Below, in pieces: positions 27,422 to 34,638 of a stretch of DNA of 46,573 nt. Positions within the stretch are counted from its first letter, which is position 1, and each line of letters starts with the position of its first letter. The notes under the pieces are model-generated. The model saw only the letters and a program-made list of their open reading frames with translations, had not been told where the DNA came from and ran no database searches. Source of the stretch: Dehalococcoidia bacterium (lineage in GTDB: Bacteria; Chloroflexota; Dehalococcoidia; SHXV01); assembly GCA_009693105.1 (NCBI GenBank), contig SHXV01000006.1, positions 1 through 46,573 on the forward strand. The letters run 5' to 3'. The translations under genes and the position numbers were made by a program.

Positions 27422-29359
27422 TCAGCGGGCTGCGGCGGCGCGTTCGAGCTGGACCATGAGCACCGCGACGTCCGCCGGGGTAACGCCGGCTAGCCGGGCC
27501 GCCTGGCCCAGCGTCGCCGGTCGAAAGCGGCTGAGGTGCTCCACGGCCTCCCGCCGGAACCCGCCGATGGCCGCGTAATCGATATCGCCGGGGAGACGGC
27601 GATCCTCCAGCCGGGCGACGCGGTCCACTTCCCGGCGCTGCTTCACGATATAGCCGGCGTACTTCGCCTCGATCTCCACCTCCTCGGCCACGGCGGCGGC
27701 CAGGGCCGGATCGCCCACCCCCAGCGCCAGGAGAGCGGCGTAGGAGGCCTCCGGCCGTCGCAGCAGCTCCTGCGCGGACACGCTGCGGGAGAGGTCGCCC
27801 AGGCCGAGATCAGCGGCGCGGCGACGCAGATCGTCGCTGGCGGAGAGGTGGGTGCGGCCGAGCCGGGCGAGTTCGGCATCGATGGCGCTCCGCTTCGCCT
27901 CCACCGCCGCCGCGCGTTCCCCGCCGACCAGCCCGACGGCGTGGCCGATGGCCGTCAGCCGCAGATCAGCGTTGTCCTGGCGCAGGAGCAGCCGGTACTC
28001 GGCGCGGGAAGTGAACAGGCGATACGGCTCCGTCAGGTCGTGCGTGACGAGGTCATCGATCATAACGCCGAGGTACGCCTGGTCCCGCCGCAGGATGAGC
28101 GGCAGTTCCCCGCGGATCAGCCGGGCGGCGTTGATCCCGGCGATGAGCCCCTGACCGGCGGCCTCTTCGTACCCCGTGGTGCCGTTGATCTGGCCTGCGA
28201 GGAAGAGGCCGGGCACCAGCCGGGACTCCAGCGTCGCGCCGGTCTGGTGCGTGGGGACGTAGTCGTACTCGATGGCATAGCCGAGGCGCATGATCTCGGC
28301 GCGCTCCAGACCGGGGATCGAGCGCACCATGGCCCACTGCACGTCCTCCGGCAGGCTCGTGTTCGCGCCCTGAAGGTAGACCTCGTTCGTCTCCCAGCCC
28401 TCCGGCTCCAGGAACAGGCCGTGGGATGTCTTCTCCGCGAAGCGGACGACCTTGTCCTCGATAGAGGGACAGTAGCGCGGGCCACGCGACTCGATGGTGC
28501 CGTTGAACATGGGGGCGCGATGCAGGTTGGCGCGAATGATGTCGTGCGTCTGGGGCGTGCTGGCCACGAGATAGCAGGCCATCTGCGGGCGCCAGGCGGT
28601 CGCTGCGGGGGGCGGGTAGACCGGGTTGGGCGGCAGGAGGTACGGCTGCTCCGGGGGGCCATCGAAGGAGAAGGACAGCGGGATGGCGCTCCCCTCCTGC
28701 CGCTCGGCGCGGGCGAAATCGATGCTGCGGGCGTCGATGCGGGGCGGGGTGCCGGTCTTCAGGCGGCCCAACTCGAACCCAAGGGCGCGCAGGGAGCCGG
28801 ACAGCCCCTTCGCCGCGGCCTCACCGGTGCGGCCACCTTCGTAGGCGACGTCGCCCATGATGATGCGGCCGGCGAGCGAGGTGCCGGTGGTGACGATGAG
28901 GGCGCGGGAGCGGTAGACCCGTCCGGTGTTCGTGACCAGGTCCAGATGGGGGGGCGCGCCTTCCTCCTGCACCCGCTCGATTCGTTCCACCATCGCCTGG
29001 CGGAGATCGAGGTTGGCCGTGTGCTCCAGCGTGCGCTTCATCGCCAGGCCGTACAGCCGCTTGTCCGCCTGGGCGCGGAGCGCCTGCACAGCGGGACCCT
29101 TGGCCGTGTTGAGCTGGCGAATTTGGATGAAGGTCTGGTCCGTGATACGGCCCATCTCGCCGCCCAGAGCGTCGATCTCCCGGACTAGGTGCCCCTTGGC
29201 GGGGCCGCCGATGGACGGGTTGCACGGCATCAGGGCCACGGTGTCCAGGTTCATCGTGAGCAGGAGGGTGCGTACGCCGATACGGGCAGCGGCAAGCGCT
29301 GCTTCGCAGCCGGCGTGGCCGGCGCCGATAACGATGACATCGTAGTGTACGGGGTCCAT
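27422..29359 (-). CDS. mnmG: tRNA uridine-5-carboxymethylaminomethyl modification enzyme MnmG
   Basis: FAD enzyme that with MnmE installs the cmnm5 group on U34. 645 residues: FAD loop VIGAGHAGCEAA (about 11-22), PCNPSIGGPAKGHLVREIDALGG, QIRQLNTAKGPAVQALRAQ, RLKTGTPPRI, GLFLAGQINGTTGYEEAAGQG, and the C-terminal helical domain (YAGYIVKQ). ATG 29359 has no clear Shine-Dalgarno site; a TAAGAT hexamer lies 7 nt upstream, so it may be leaderless. mnmE is not in the window. Confidence 0.96.
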   Translation of the reverse strand: MDPVHYDVIVIGAGHAGCEAALAAARIGVRTLLLTMNLDTVALMPCNPSIGGPAKGHLVREIDALGGEMGRITDQTFIQIRQLNTAKGPAVQALRAQADKRLYGLAMKRTLEHTANLDLRQAMVERIERVQEEGAPPHLDLVTNTGRVYRSRALIVTTGTSLAGRIIMGDVAYEGGRTGEAAAKGLSGSLRALGFELGRLKTGTPPRIDARSIDFARAERQEGSAIPLSFSFDGPPEQPYLLPPNPVYPPPAATAWRPQMACYLVASTPQTHDIIRANLHRAPMFNGTIESRGPRYCPSIEDKVVRFAEKTSHGLFLEPEGWETNEVYLQGANTSLPEDVQWAMVRSIPGLERAEIMRLGYAIEYDYVPTHQTGATLESRLVPGLFLAGQINGTTGYEEAAGQGLIAGINAARLIRGELPLILRRDQAYLGVMIDDLVTHDLTEPYRLFTSRAEYRLLLRQDNADLRLTAIGHAVGLVGGERAAAVEAKRSAIDAELARLGRTHLSASDDLRRRAADLGLGDLSRSVSAQELLRRPEASYAALLALGVGDPALAAAVAEEVEIEAKYAGYIVKQRREVDRVARLEDRRLPGDIDYAAIGGFRREAVEHLSRFRPATLGQAARLAGVTPADVAVLMVQLERAAAAR

Positions 29360-29390
29360 GGCGGTGATCTTACCGCGCCGGCCACGGGTA

Positions 29391-29425
29391 GGGAAAGGGC
29401 CGCCCTTTGCGGGCGGCCCTTTCCC
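29391..29425 (-). terminator. Strong hairpin ending the respiratory operon
   Basis: GGGAAAGGGCCGCCC and its exact complement GGGCGGCCCTTTCCC flank a 5-nt loop: a 15-bp perfect stem 21 nt after the stop of the last gene of the operon. The tail is only weakly T-rich (TACCC after TTTCCC), but size and place fit a terminator that shields mnmG. Confidence 0.75.
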
Positions 29426-29445
29426 TCGTTTCGTCGTGAAGAACG

Positions 29446-29739
29446 CTAGTCGGCGGAGGGGAGCACCTTGGGCTGAAGCAGCTTCATCGGCTCACCGCCG
29501 CAGCGAAGATCAACCTTCCCCGCTTTAATTACCAGCGCCTCGATGGAGCCGTCCGCGCTCTGATAACGCTTGCCGAGCTGAATCGCTTCGGCATCAGCCG
29601 GGCCCGCCGCCGGGGCTTGGCCGGAATCGCTGAGCACCAGCTCCACGGCGCCGTCGGTGAGCGTGCCGGCGCCGCCCTTGGTGACGATGACCTCGGCACC
29701 GCTCGCTGCTTTGTATCTCTTCCCTACCTGTGCTGCCAT
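29446..29739 (-). CDS. Two-repeat small protein, degenerate desulforedoxin-like
   Basis: 97 residues composed of two units: VGKRYKAASGAEVIVTKGG...AVELVL and LGKRYQSADGSIEALVIKAG...RCGGEPMKLLQPK. The spacing is that of desulforedoxin-type metal domains (Y-x-C-xx-C...C-C-G-x-PM), but all cysteines are lost in repeat 1 and only one remains in repeat 2. Metal binding in the classic way is therefore unlikely. ATG 29739 with GGGAGG at 6 nt is preferred over ATG 29745, which touches the GGGAGG. Last gene of the respiratory operon. Family assignment is inference. Confidence 0.6.
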   Translation of the reverse strand: MAAQVGKRYKAASGAEVIVTKGGAGTLTDGAVELVLSDSGQAPAAGPADAEAIQLGKRYQSADGSIEALVIKAGKVDLRCGGEPMKLLQPKVLPSAD

Positions 29740-29855
29740 ATTCATCCTCCCTCACGCGCGAAGGCCGCGTCGATCTGTGTCGGTGTGTACGGCTACGTAG
29801 TGTGCCCCCGAGTCTAGCCGGGGGCGAAATCGGCGTCAAGCCACGCCGGACGGGG

Positions 29856-30266
29856 TTACTTCACCGTTATCTTGCCGGTCATCTCCGCTGGGTGGAAATC
29901 GCACTTGAAGTCGTACGTGCCGGCCTTGCTGAACGTCGCAACCAGCTTGCCCGTTTGGCCGGCTTTGATGGCATCCGGGTTAGAGATGGTATCCTTCCCG
30001 TCCATCTTCACGTTCATATTATGAATCGCGCTGCCTTCGTTATTCAACTCAAACGTGATTTCTTTTCCTGCGGCAACGGTGATCCGGTTGGGCGAGAAAG
30101 AGTTGTCCTTTGTCGTCACCTTGACCGTTGTGGCAAGGGTTGCGGGATCAACGTTAGTGGACGCGTCATCCCCGCCCCCGCAGGCCGCCAGCATTGCGGC
30201 GAGCACGATCGCGCCGAAAATGGTTGTCAGCGCGCGGCCATGCCTGATCCGGAGCCCTGGTATCAT
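29856..30266 (-). CDS. Lipoprotein cupredoxin (plastocyanin-like)
   Basis: 136 residues. A signal segment ends in the lipobox LAAC (Cys29), so the protein is probably anchored outside the membrane. The cupredoxin domain has all four type 1 copper ligands in place: His82 (AIHNM), Cys122, His125 and Met129 (CDFHPAEM). It should carry one electron, probably from the Rieske/cytochrome c of the same operon to an oxidase. It is clearly paralogous to the C-terminal domain of the next gene upstream (shared NEGSAIHNM and KF(R/K)CDFHP). ATG 30266 follows AAGGAG; the longer track frame is antisense noise. Confidence 0.88.
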   Translation of the reverse strand: MIPGLRIRHGRALTTIFGAIVLAAMLAACGGGDDASTNVDPATLATTVKVTTKDNSFSPNRITVAAGKEITFELNNEGSAIHNMNVKMDGKDTISNPDAIKAGQTGKLVATFSKAGTYDFKCDFHPAEMTGKITVK

Positions 30267-30298
30267 GCTCGCTCCTTGCTTCCCCCGAAGGTAGAGGA

Positions 30299-31132
30299 TT
30301 ACTGAACGGTGATGGTACCGACCATATCGACGGGGTGGAAATCGCAGCGGAACTTGAGCGTGCCCGCGGCGGCGGCGGTGAAGCTCAGGGACGCCGTCCC
30401 ATTGGGGCGGACCGTGTCCGGGCTGGAGACGGTGTCGTCTGACGTGTCGTACTGGGCGTCCGTCCCGGCGATACGCATGTTGTGGATGGCGCTTCCCTCG
30501 TTTCGGAGGGAGATCGTCGCCGCTTGGCCCGCGGTCACCGTGATCAGCGCCGGATCGAAGGAGTTGTCCTTCATCGCGATGCCCCAGGCGCTCTTTGGGG
30601 GAGGTGGTGGACCGGTGGGCGTTGGAGCCGGCTTGTAAACCTGGCCGCAGGCACCCTGGTTGATCTGATCGGCCGTGGGCTGGGTTGGTTTGATGCCTAA
30701 CGTCTTGGTTTGCTCCGCTACCTGTTCCCAGCCATCGCCCGCGTTGGTGGTGATGAGGAGGACAAGCTGGCGAACCATCTCGTCGTTGAGGGAGCCGCCC
30801 TGCGCCTGCGCCCACGCCGGCATGAAGGTGCCGACCCGCCCGCAGACGATGGTGTTGCTGAGGCGATCCTGGAGCTTGGTCAGTTCCGCCGGGTTGGTGG
30901 GGCGATTCGCGGGCTTGTCCAGCATCGGACCGACAAAGCCTTCGCCCCGAAGACCGTGGCAGACGGCGCAGTTATTGGCGAAGAGTTCGGCGCCGTACTC
31001 TACGGAGGTCTCCAGCTGCCTGGCTTCGGCGTCCTGCTGGCGAGTGGGCTCCCAGACGGTGTACGCCAGCAGCCCGACGACAAGGAGCACGATGAGCGCC
31101 GTCATAACCTGTATCTGCTTTGTTGTGTTCAT
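30299..31132 (-). CDS. Membrane-anchored cytochrome c fused to a cupredoxin domain
   Basis: 277 residues: an N-terminal transmembrane anchor (about 8-27), a monohaem cytochrome c domain with CAVCH (Cys55, Cys58, His59) and sixth-ligand candidate Met104 (GTFMPAW), a Pro-rich hinge (TPTGPPPPP, about 170-180) and a C-terminal cupredoxin with His217, Cys263, His266 and Met270. Both redox centres have full ligand sets. Placed directly after the Rieske gene it takes the position of cytochrome c1 or f, with copper as an internal next electron carrier. A downstream gene encodes the same cupredoxin as a lipoprotein. Confidence 0.9.
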   Translation of the reverse strand: MNTTKQIQVMTALIVLLVVGLLAYTVWEPTRQQDAEARQLETSVEYGAELFANNCAVCHGLRGEGFVGPMLDKPANRPTNPAELTKLQDRLSNTIVCGRVGTFMPAWAQAQGGSLNDEMVRQLVLLITTNAGDGWEQVAEQTKTLGIKPTQPTADQINQGACGQVYKPAPTPTGPPPPPKSAWGIAMKDNSFDPALITVTAGQAATISLRNEGSAIHNMRIAGTDAQYDTSDDTVSSPDTVRPNGTASLSFTAAAAGTLKFRCDFHPVDMVGTITVQ

Positions 31133-31174
31133 CGCTGCTCCGGATCATGCCCGCCACCGCCACGCGGCCGACTA

Positions 31175-31861
31175 TCAGGCGTTATAGGGCACCGCGCGCT
31201 TCGGGTTATCCGCTGCGCCCTGCGTGATTTTGCCGGTGTCGACTTCCACCGATCCGTTCGAGTTTACCTTGACCAGCATCGTGTCCAGCGGTCGGGGCGC
31301 CGGACCGAAGACGCGGACACCACCCTTGGTGTAGGTGGAGCCGTGGCAGGGGCAGCGGAACCAGCCGGTCTGGCCTTGAAACTGGAAGGTCCCAACCCAG
31401 GGGACTGTGCAGCCCAGGTGAGGGCACTTCTGGTAAAGCGCTAAGAGCCCACCCTTTCCATTTTCACCAAAATCGCCAAAGGCGCCTTCATCGGGCTTGA
31501 TGTTGACGAGCCAGAACTTGCCCTCAAGAATGCGCACCGGCTCTGTACCGGGTTTGGGTACGCGTTCCTTGGAGACGGTGAGGACACCGCCAAAGCCCAG
31601 GAGCTTGCGCGGCCACATGAAGTTCCAGAAGGAGTAGCCGGTGGCAAGCAGGGTCAGTCCCATGGCACCGAAGAATCCCCCGCGCAGAAATCCCCGGCGG
31701 CTTATTTCGTAGGCGCCACCGCGGGCCATGCGCTCATGTCGGGCGCGCACACGGTCGTCAAGGTTCGCCAACGGCGCCGCGGGGGGAGCCGCGGGCACGG
31801 CCACTTCAGCGGCGGGGGCCGCGTCCTCTCCCGGCTGCTTCGTCACTTCGTCTTCAGCCAC
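31175..31861 (-). CDS. Rieske iron-sulfur protein
   Basis: High-potential 2Fe-2S subunit of a cytochrome bc-type complex. 228 residues. After an unusual Ala/Pro-rich head of about 45 residues comes a twin-arginine signal SRRGFLRG (54-61) with its hydrophobic anchor. Box I CPHLGC gives Cys146 and His148; box II CPCHGS gives Cys170 and His173; Cys151 and Cys172 can form the stabilising disulfide. It is followed at 42 nt by the cytochrome c-cupredoxin gene and preceded by the two cytochrome b genes. Confidence 0.95.
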   Translation of the reverse strand: MAEDEVTKQPGEDAAPAAEVAVPAAPPAAPLANLDDRVRARHERMARGGAYEISRRGFLRGGFFGAMGLTLLATGYSFWNFMWPRKLLGFGGVLTVSKERVPKPGTEPVRILEGKFWLVNIKPDEGAFGDFGENGKGGLLALYQKCPHLGCTVPWVGTFQFQGQTGWFRCPCHGSTYTKGGVRVFGPAPRPLDTMLVKVNSNGSVEVDTGKITQGAADNPKRAVPYNA

Positions 31862-31887
31862 GATGCATCACCTGATACGAATCTGCG

Positions 31888-32763
31888 TTACGCGCCATGC
31901 GGGTGAATCGGAACTTCCCACGGAGGCACAAGGTTCTGGCCTTCCCCACGAAAGAACGTTCCGACAATAGTAAGGACGAGGAAGGCGGCCATGAAGCCGC
32001 TGAACAAGACGATCATGACGTCCCGTGTGGTGTGAACCCACCTGAACACTTTCTGGACCAGGACGAGTAGAACAGACAACCCGATTATCACCGTCATCGG
32101 GATAATCTGCTCCACCATGAACGCGACCAGATTGATCCCCCCCTTGTTCCAGTACAGGAAGACCTTGCGATCCCCGGCGAGGTTGATGTTATCGATTCCG
32201 AACGGGGCGGGGATGTTCGTGAGGTCGTTCGGATAGCGCAGACCGCCAAGGGTCCATTTCCAGTCCGTTTGCAGCGTCCGCAGTCCGCTCAGGCCCTTCC
32301 CATCGGGAAGGCCGGGGAACCAGCGGGTGTAGGGCTCGAATTTGCCGGCGTCGAACAGAATGAGGAGCCACATCAGAACGATGGTGGCACCCCAGGAGAA
32401 CAGGGCAATCTTGATCGAGTTCTCCGTCCCCCACCAGCGACCCTGGGCATCGGTCTTGCGGTCGATGTAGGGGATGGCGGCGAGCAGGACAAGCGCGATC
32501 GTGGGCACGGTAACACCGGCAAGGCCGGCTTCCATGTGCAGCAGGAGTTCCTGCAGGTTGAGCAGGTACCACGGCGCCTTGGATGGGTTCGGCGTCAGAT
32601 CCGGGTTGGCGTGGTTGAGCAGCGGCGCATCGATAGCGGTGGAAAGGATGAGCAGCGTGACGGAGAACAGCATGACCGCGATGAATTCAACAAAGACGAG
32701 ATCGGGCCAGACGAGGACCTCTTCTTCTCGTTCCCTGCGCGGCCGCGGCGTGGTTTCCGCCAT
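31888..32763 (-). CDS. Cytochrome b C-terminal subunit (subunit IV/PetD-like)
   Basis: 291 residues, longer than PetD (about 160). Hydrophobic segments near 30-50, 90-110, 130-155, 225-250 and 258-280. The quinol-site region reads NPSKAPWYLLNLQELLLH: the Glu of the common PEWY box is replaced (APWY), as in several bacterial b-type subunits. ATG 32763 (MAETTPRP) with GGGAG upstream replaces the track start at 32826, which overlaps the previous gene. It should complete the quinol oxidation site together with the b6-like gene. Confidence 0.85.
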   Translation of the reverse strand: MAETTPRPRREREEEVLVWPDLVFVEFIAVMLFSVTLLILSTAIDAPLLNHANPDLTPNPSKAPWYLLNLQELLLHMEAGLAGVTVPTIALVLLAAIPYIDRKTDAQGRWWGTENSIKIALFSWGATIVLMWLLILFDAGKFEPYTRWFPGLPDGKGLSGLRTLQTDWKWTLGGLRYPNDLTNIPAPFGIDNINLAGDRKVFLYWNKGGINLVAFMVEQIIPMTVIIGLSVLLVLVQKVFRWVHTTRDVMIVLFSGFMAAFLVLTIVGTFFRGEGQNLVPPWEVPIHPHGA

Positions 32764-32797
32764 TTGCTCCCTTACCTGACTTCCGCTATCGCCATAC

Positions 32798-33553
32798 CTA
32801 GAGCGGCCGGGCCATGCCGCCGTCACGCCGGATGCGCCAGAAGTGCACCGTCATGAATACCGCCGCCAGCAGCGGTAGGGCGATGACGTGCAGCGTGTAG
32901 AACCGGATGAGGGAGGTCTGCCCGATGCTGAAGCCGCCGAACAGAGTGAACTTGACGTCCCCACCAAGGACCGGCGCCGAGCCGGCGATGTTGCTGCCGA
33001 CCGTGATCGCCCAAATGGAGAGCTGGTCCCACGGAAGCAGGTAGCCGGTAAAGCTGAGCAGGATCGTAAGCACCAGCAGCACCACACCCACCACCCAGTT
33101 GAACTCGCGGGGCGGCTTGTAGGCGCCGGTGTAGAACACGCGCATCATGTGGAGGAACACCAGGATTACCATGGCATGCGCCATCCAGCGGTGCATGTTG
33201 CGCATAAGCAGGCCGAACTGAACATCGGTCTCCAGCGCCTTCATGTTGATGTATGCCGTTTCTGTGGAGGGGATGTAGTAGAACATGAGCAGCACGCCGG
33301 TCACGGTGAGCCCAAGGAACATGAAGAAGCTCAACCCGCCCAGACAGTAGGTGTGGGTTATCTTGACGTGCGTGCGGTGGATCCGCGTGGGGTGGAGGTG
33401 GAGGAAGACGTTCGTGGCGACAACGAGCATCTGGTTGCGGGGAGTGTTGGGGTAGCCCGATCGGAACACGGAGCGCCAGATATAGTTCTGAAAGAGCAGC
33501 GCGTAAATGCGCTCCCCAAGCCCTGGTTTTCCGGGCTGTTCTGTCACAGCCAT
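32798..33553 (-). CDS. Cytochrome b6-like subunit of the bc complex
   Basis: 251 residues with four transmembrane helices. Haem ligands are His121 and His135 in helix B and His222 and His237 in helix D; the 15-residue step in helix D is the b6 spacing, not the mitochondrial 14. PWDQLSIWA follows helix C as in PetB. Cys70 in THTYCLGG aligns with the b6 cysteine (FYCLGG) that binds the extra haem ci. Energy coupling by menaquinol oxidation is expected. It lies 13 nt after a 34-codon membrane peptide gene. Confidence 0.93.
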   Translation of the reverse strand: MAVTEQPGKPGLGERIYALLFQNYIWRSVFRSGYPNTPRNQMLVVATNVFLHLHPTRIHRTHVKITHTYCLGGLSFFMFLGLTVTGVLLMFYYIPSTETAYINMKALETDVQFGLLMRNMHRWMAHAMVILVFLHMMRVFYTGAYKPPREFNWVVGVVLLVLTILLSFTGYLLPWDQLSIWAITVGSNIAGSAPVLGGDVKFTLFGGFSIGQTSLIRFYTLHVIALPLLAAVFMTVHFWRIRRDGGMARPL

Positions 33554-33566
33554 GAAATCCCCTCCG

Positions 33567-33671
33567 TTACCGCTGCCACCACTGGCCGAACGCCACCATG
33601 ATCCCCAACGATACGAAGATCGTGATAAACACCGCGATCAGCTCTCTCGCTTCGCCAACAGCGCCGAACAT
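33567..33671 (-). CDS. 34-residue single-helix membrane peptide heading the bc operon
   Basis: MFGAVGEARELIAVFITIFV followed by SLGIMVAFGQWWQR: one hydrophobic helix with a charged N-side and a Trp-Trp-Gln-Arg end. ATG 33671 has GGAGGG 7 nt upstream, better than the longer track start at 33818, which begins on the promoter. It is first in the operon, 13 nt before the b6-like gene. Small one-helix subunits are known in b6f complexes (PetG, PetL, PetM, PetN), but I cannot match it to any of them. Confidence 0.7.
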   Translation of the reverse strand: MFGAVGEARELIAVFITIFVSLGIMVAFGQWWQR

Positions 33672-33789
33672 CGCGCATCCCTCCGCCCAGGCCGGTCGTT
33701 CCACCCGGCGGAACCGACCGTTCAACGCTTGCGCACCCGGGGACATGACCGAATTTGGACCGCTTGTGAAGAGTATTGCAAGCTCAGGC

Positions 33790-33818
33790 AATCTAGCATC
33801 AGGGGTCACCAGTGTCAA
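33790..33818 (-). promoter_or_regulatory. Promoter of the respiratory operon
   Basis: Minus strand TTGACA (33818-33813), 17 bp, TAGATT (33795-33790). The -35 lies in the last codons of the glycosyltransferase gene. The leader to ATG 33671 is about 110 nt, in which I see no terminator. Confidence 0.7.
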
Positions 33819-34614
33819 CAGTCCCCGAGGCCGGCGGCGTCACGTTTCCGACTCCGCGGAAACGCAGCCGCGCCAGTCCCTTCAGATCCCGAAGCACGGT
33901 GCGCTGGACGTTGACGCGCGTATCCGGATCTTCCACCCAGACGACGGGGACATCCTGGACGCGCAGCCCGTTCTTCTCCGCCAGGATGAGCAGCTCGGTA
34001 TCGAAGAACCACTCGCGATCATGCACGACCGGCAGCAGCAGCCTGGCGGCGGAAGCGCTGATCGCCTTAAATCCGCACTGGGCGTCGCTGAACCGGGTGG
34101 CGAAGGTGAGCTTGATCAGCAGGTTATAGCCGCGGGACAGCACGTCACGGCGGAAGGAGCGTGAGATCGCCGAGCCACGGTGCAAGCGCGTTCCCGTGGC
34201 CAGGTCATAACCCTCTCTGGTGACGGCGTGGACCAGGTCGAGGAACGCGGGGAGCCCGGTGGACAGGTCGATGTCCATGTAGGTCCGCACATCCGCCTCC
34301 GTCTCCGTCCAGGCGATGTGCAGGGCGCCGCCGCGTCCCTTGAAGGGGATGTGGAGGACGGCTACCTCCGGCCAGGCGGAGGCGAGGCGCAGCGCCGTCT
34401 CCAGGGTGCCGTCCACGGAGGCGTTATCGGCGATGACGATGCGCCAGGCAAAGTCCGCCTGTCCCTGGAGGAAGCGGCGGACGCGGCCGACGCTATCGGC
34501 AAGGACGTGCGCCTCGTTGTACACGGGAAGGACCACGTCCACGGTGGCGCTTCCGGGGAAGGCGCCGCCGCGTGCATAGCTTCCGTCCACACGCCACTGC
34601 CCGCTCGCTGTCAT
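33799..34614 (-). CDS. Family 2 glycosyltransferase (dolichyl-phosphate mannosyl/glucosyltransferase type)
   Basis: 271 residues with the GT-A fold: VDVVLPVYNEAHVLADSV (25-42), DNASVDGTLE, KGRGGALHIAW, the metal-binding YMDIDLSTGL and the acceptor region SRGYNLLIKLTFATRFSDAQCGFKAI, which is typical of ALG5/DPM1-like enzymes using a polyprenyl phosphate acceptor. No membrane helix is present. It follows purH by 24 nt on the same strand and so is likely co-transcribed with the purine genes, without functional link. Confidence 0.88.
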   Translation of the reverse strand: MTASGQWRVDGSYARGGAFPGSATVDVVLPVYNEAHVLADSVGRVRRFLQGQADFAWRIVIADNASVDGTLETALRLASAWPEVAVLHIPFKGRGGALHIAWTETEADVRTYMDIDLSTGLPAFLDLVHAVTREGYDLATGTRLHRGSAISRSFRRDVLSRGYNLLIKLTFATRFSDAQCGFKAISASAARLLLPVVHDREWFFDTELLILAEKNGLRVQDVPVVWVEDPDTRVNVQRTVLRDLKGLARLRFRGVGNVTPPASGTVDTGDP

Positions 34615-34638
34615 CCGGCACCGCCTATCGGCATCGCA

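Noticed and set aside
27536-29188. 550-residue plus-strand ORF
   Set aside because: Antisense shadow of mnmG.
29856-30815. Long 319-residue version of the lipoprotein cupredoxin frame
   Set aside because: The upstream 183 codons lie in another frame of the cytochrome c-cupredoxin gene; the lipoprotein signal and AAGGAG support the start at 30266.
31954-31961. GAACGTTC as a second LexA site
   Set aside because: It lacks the 4-bp spacer of the LexA consensus and lies inside the subunit IV-like coding sequence.
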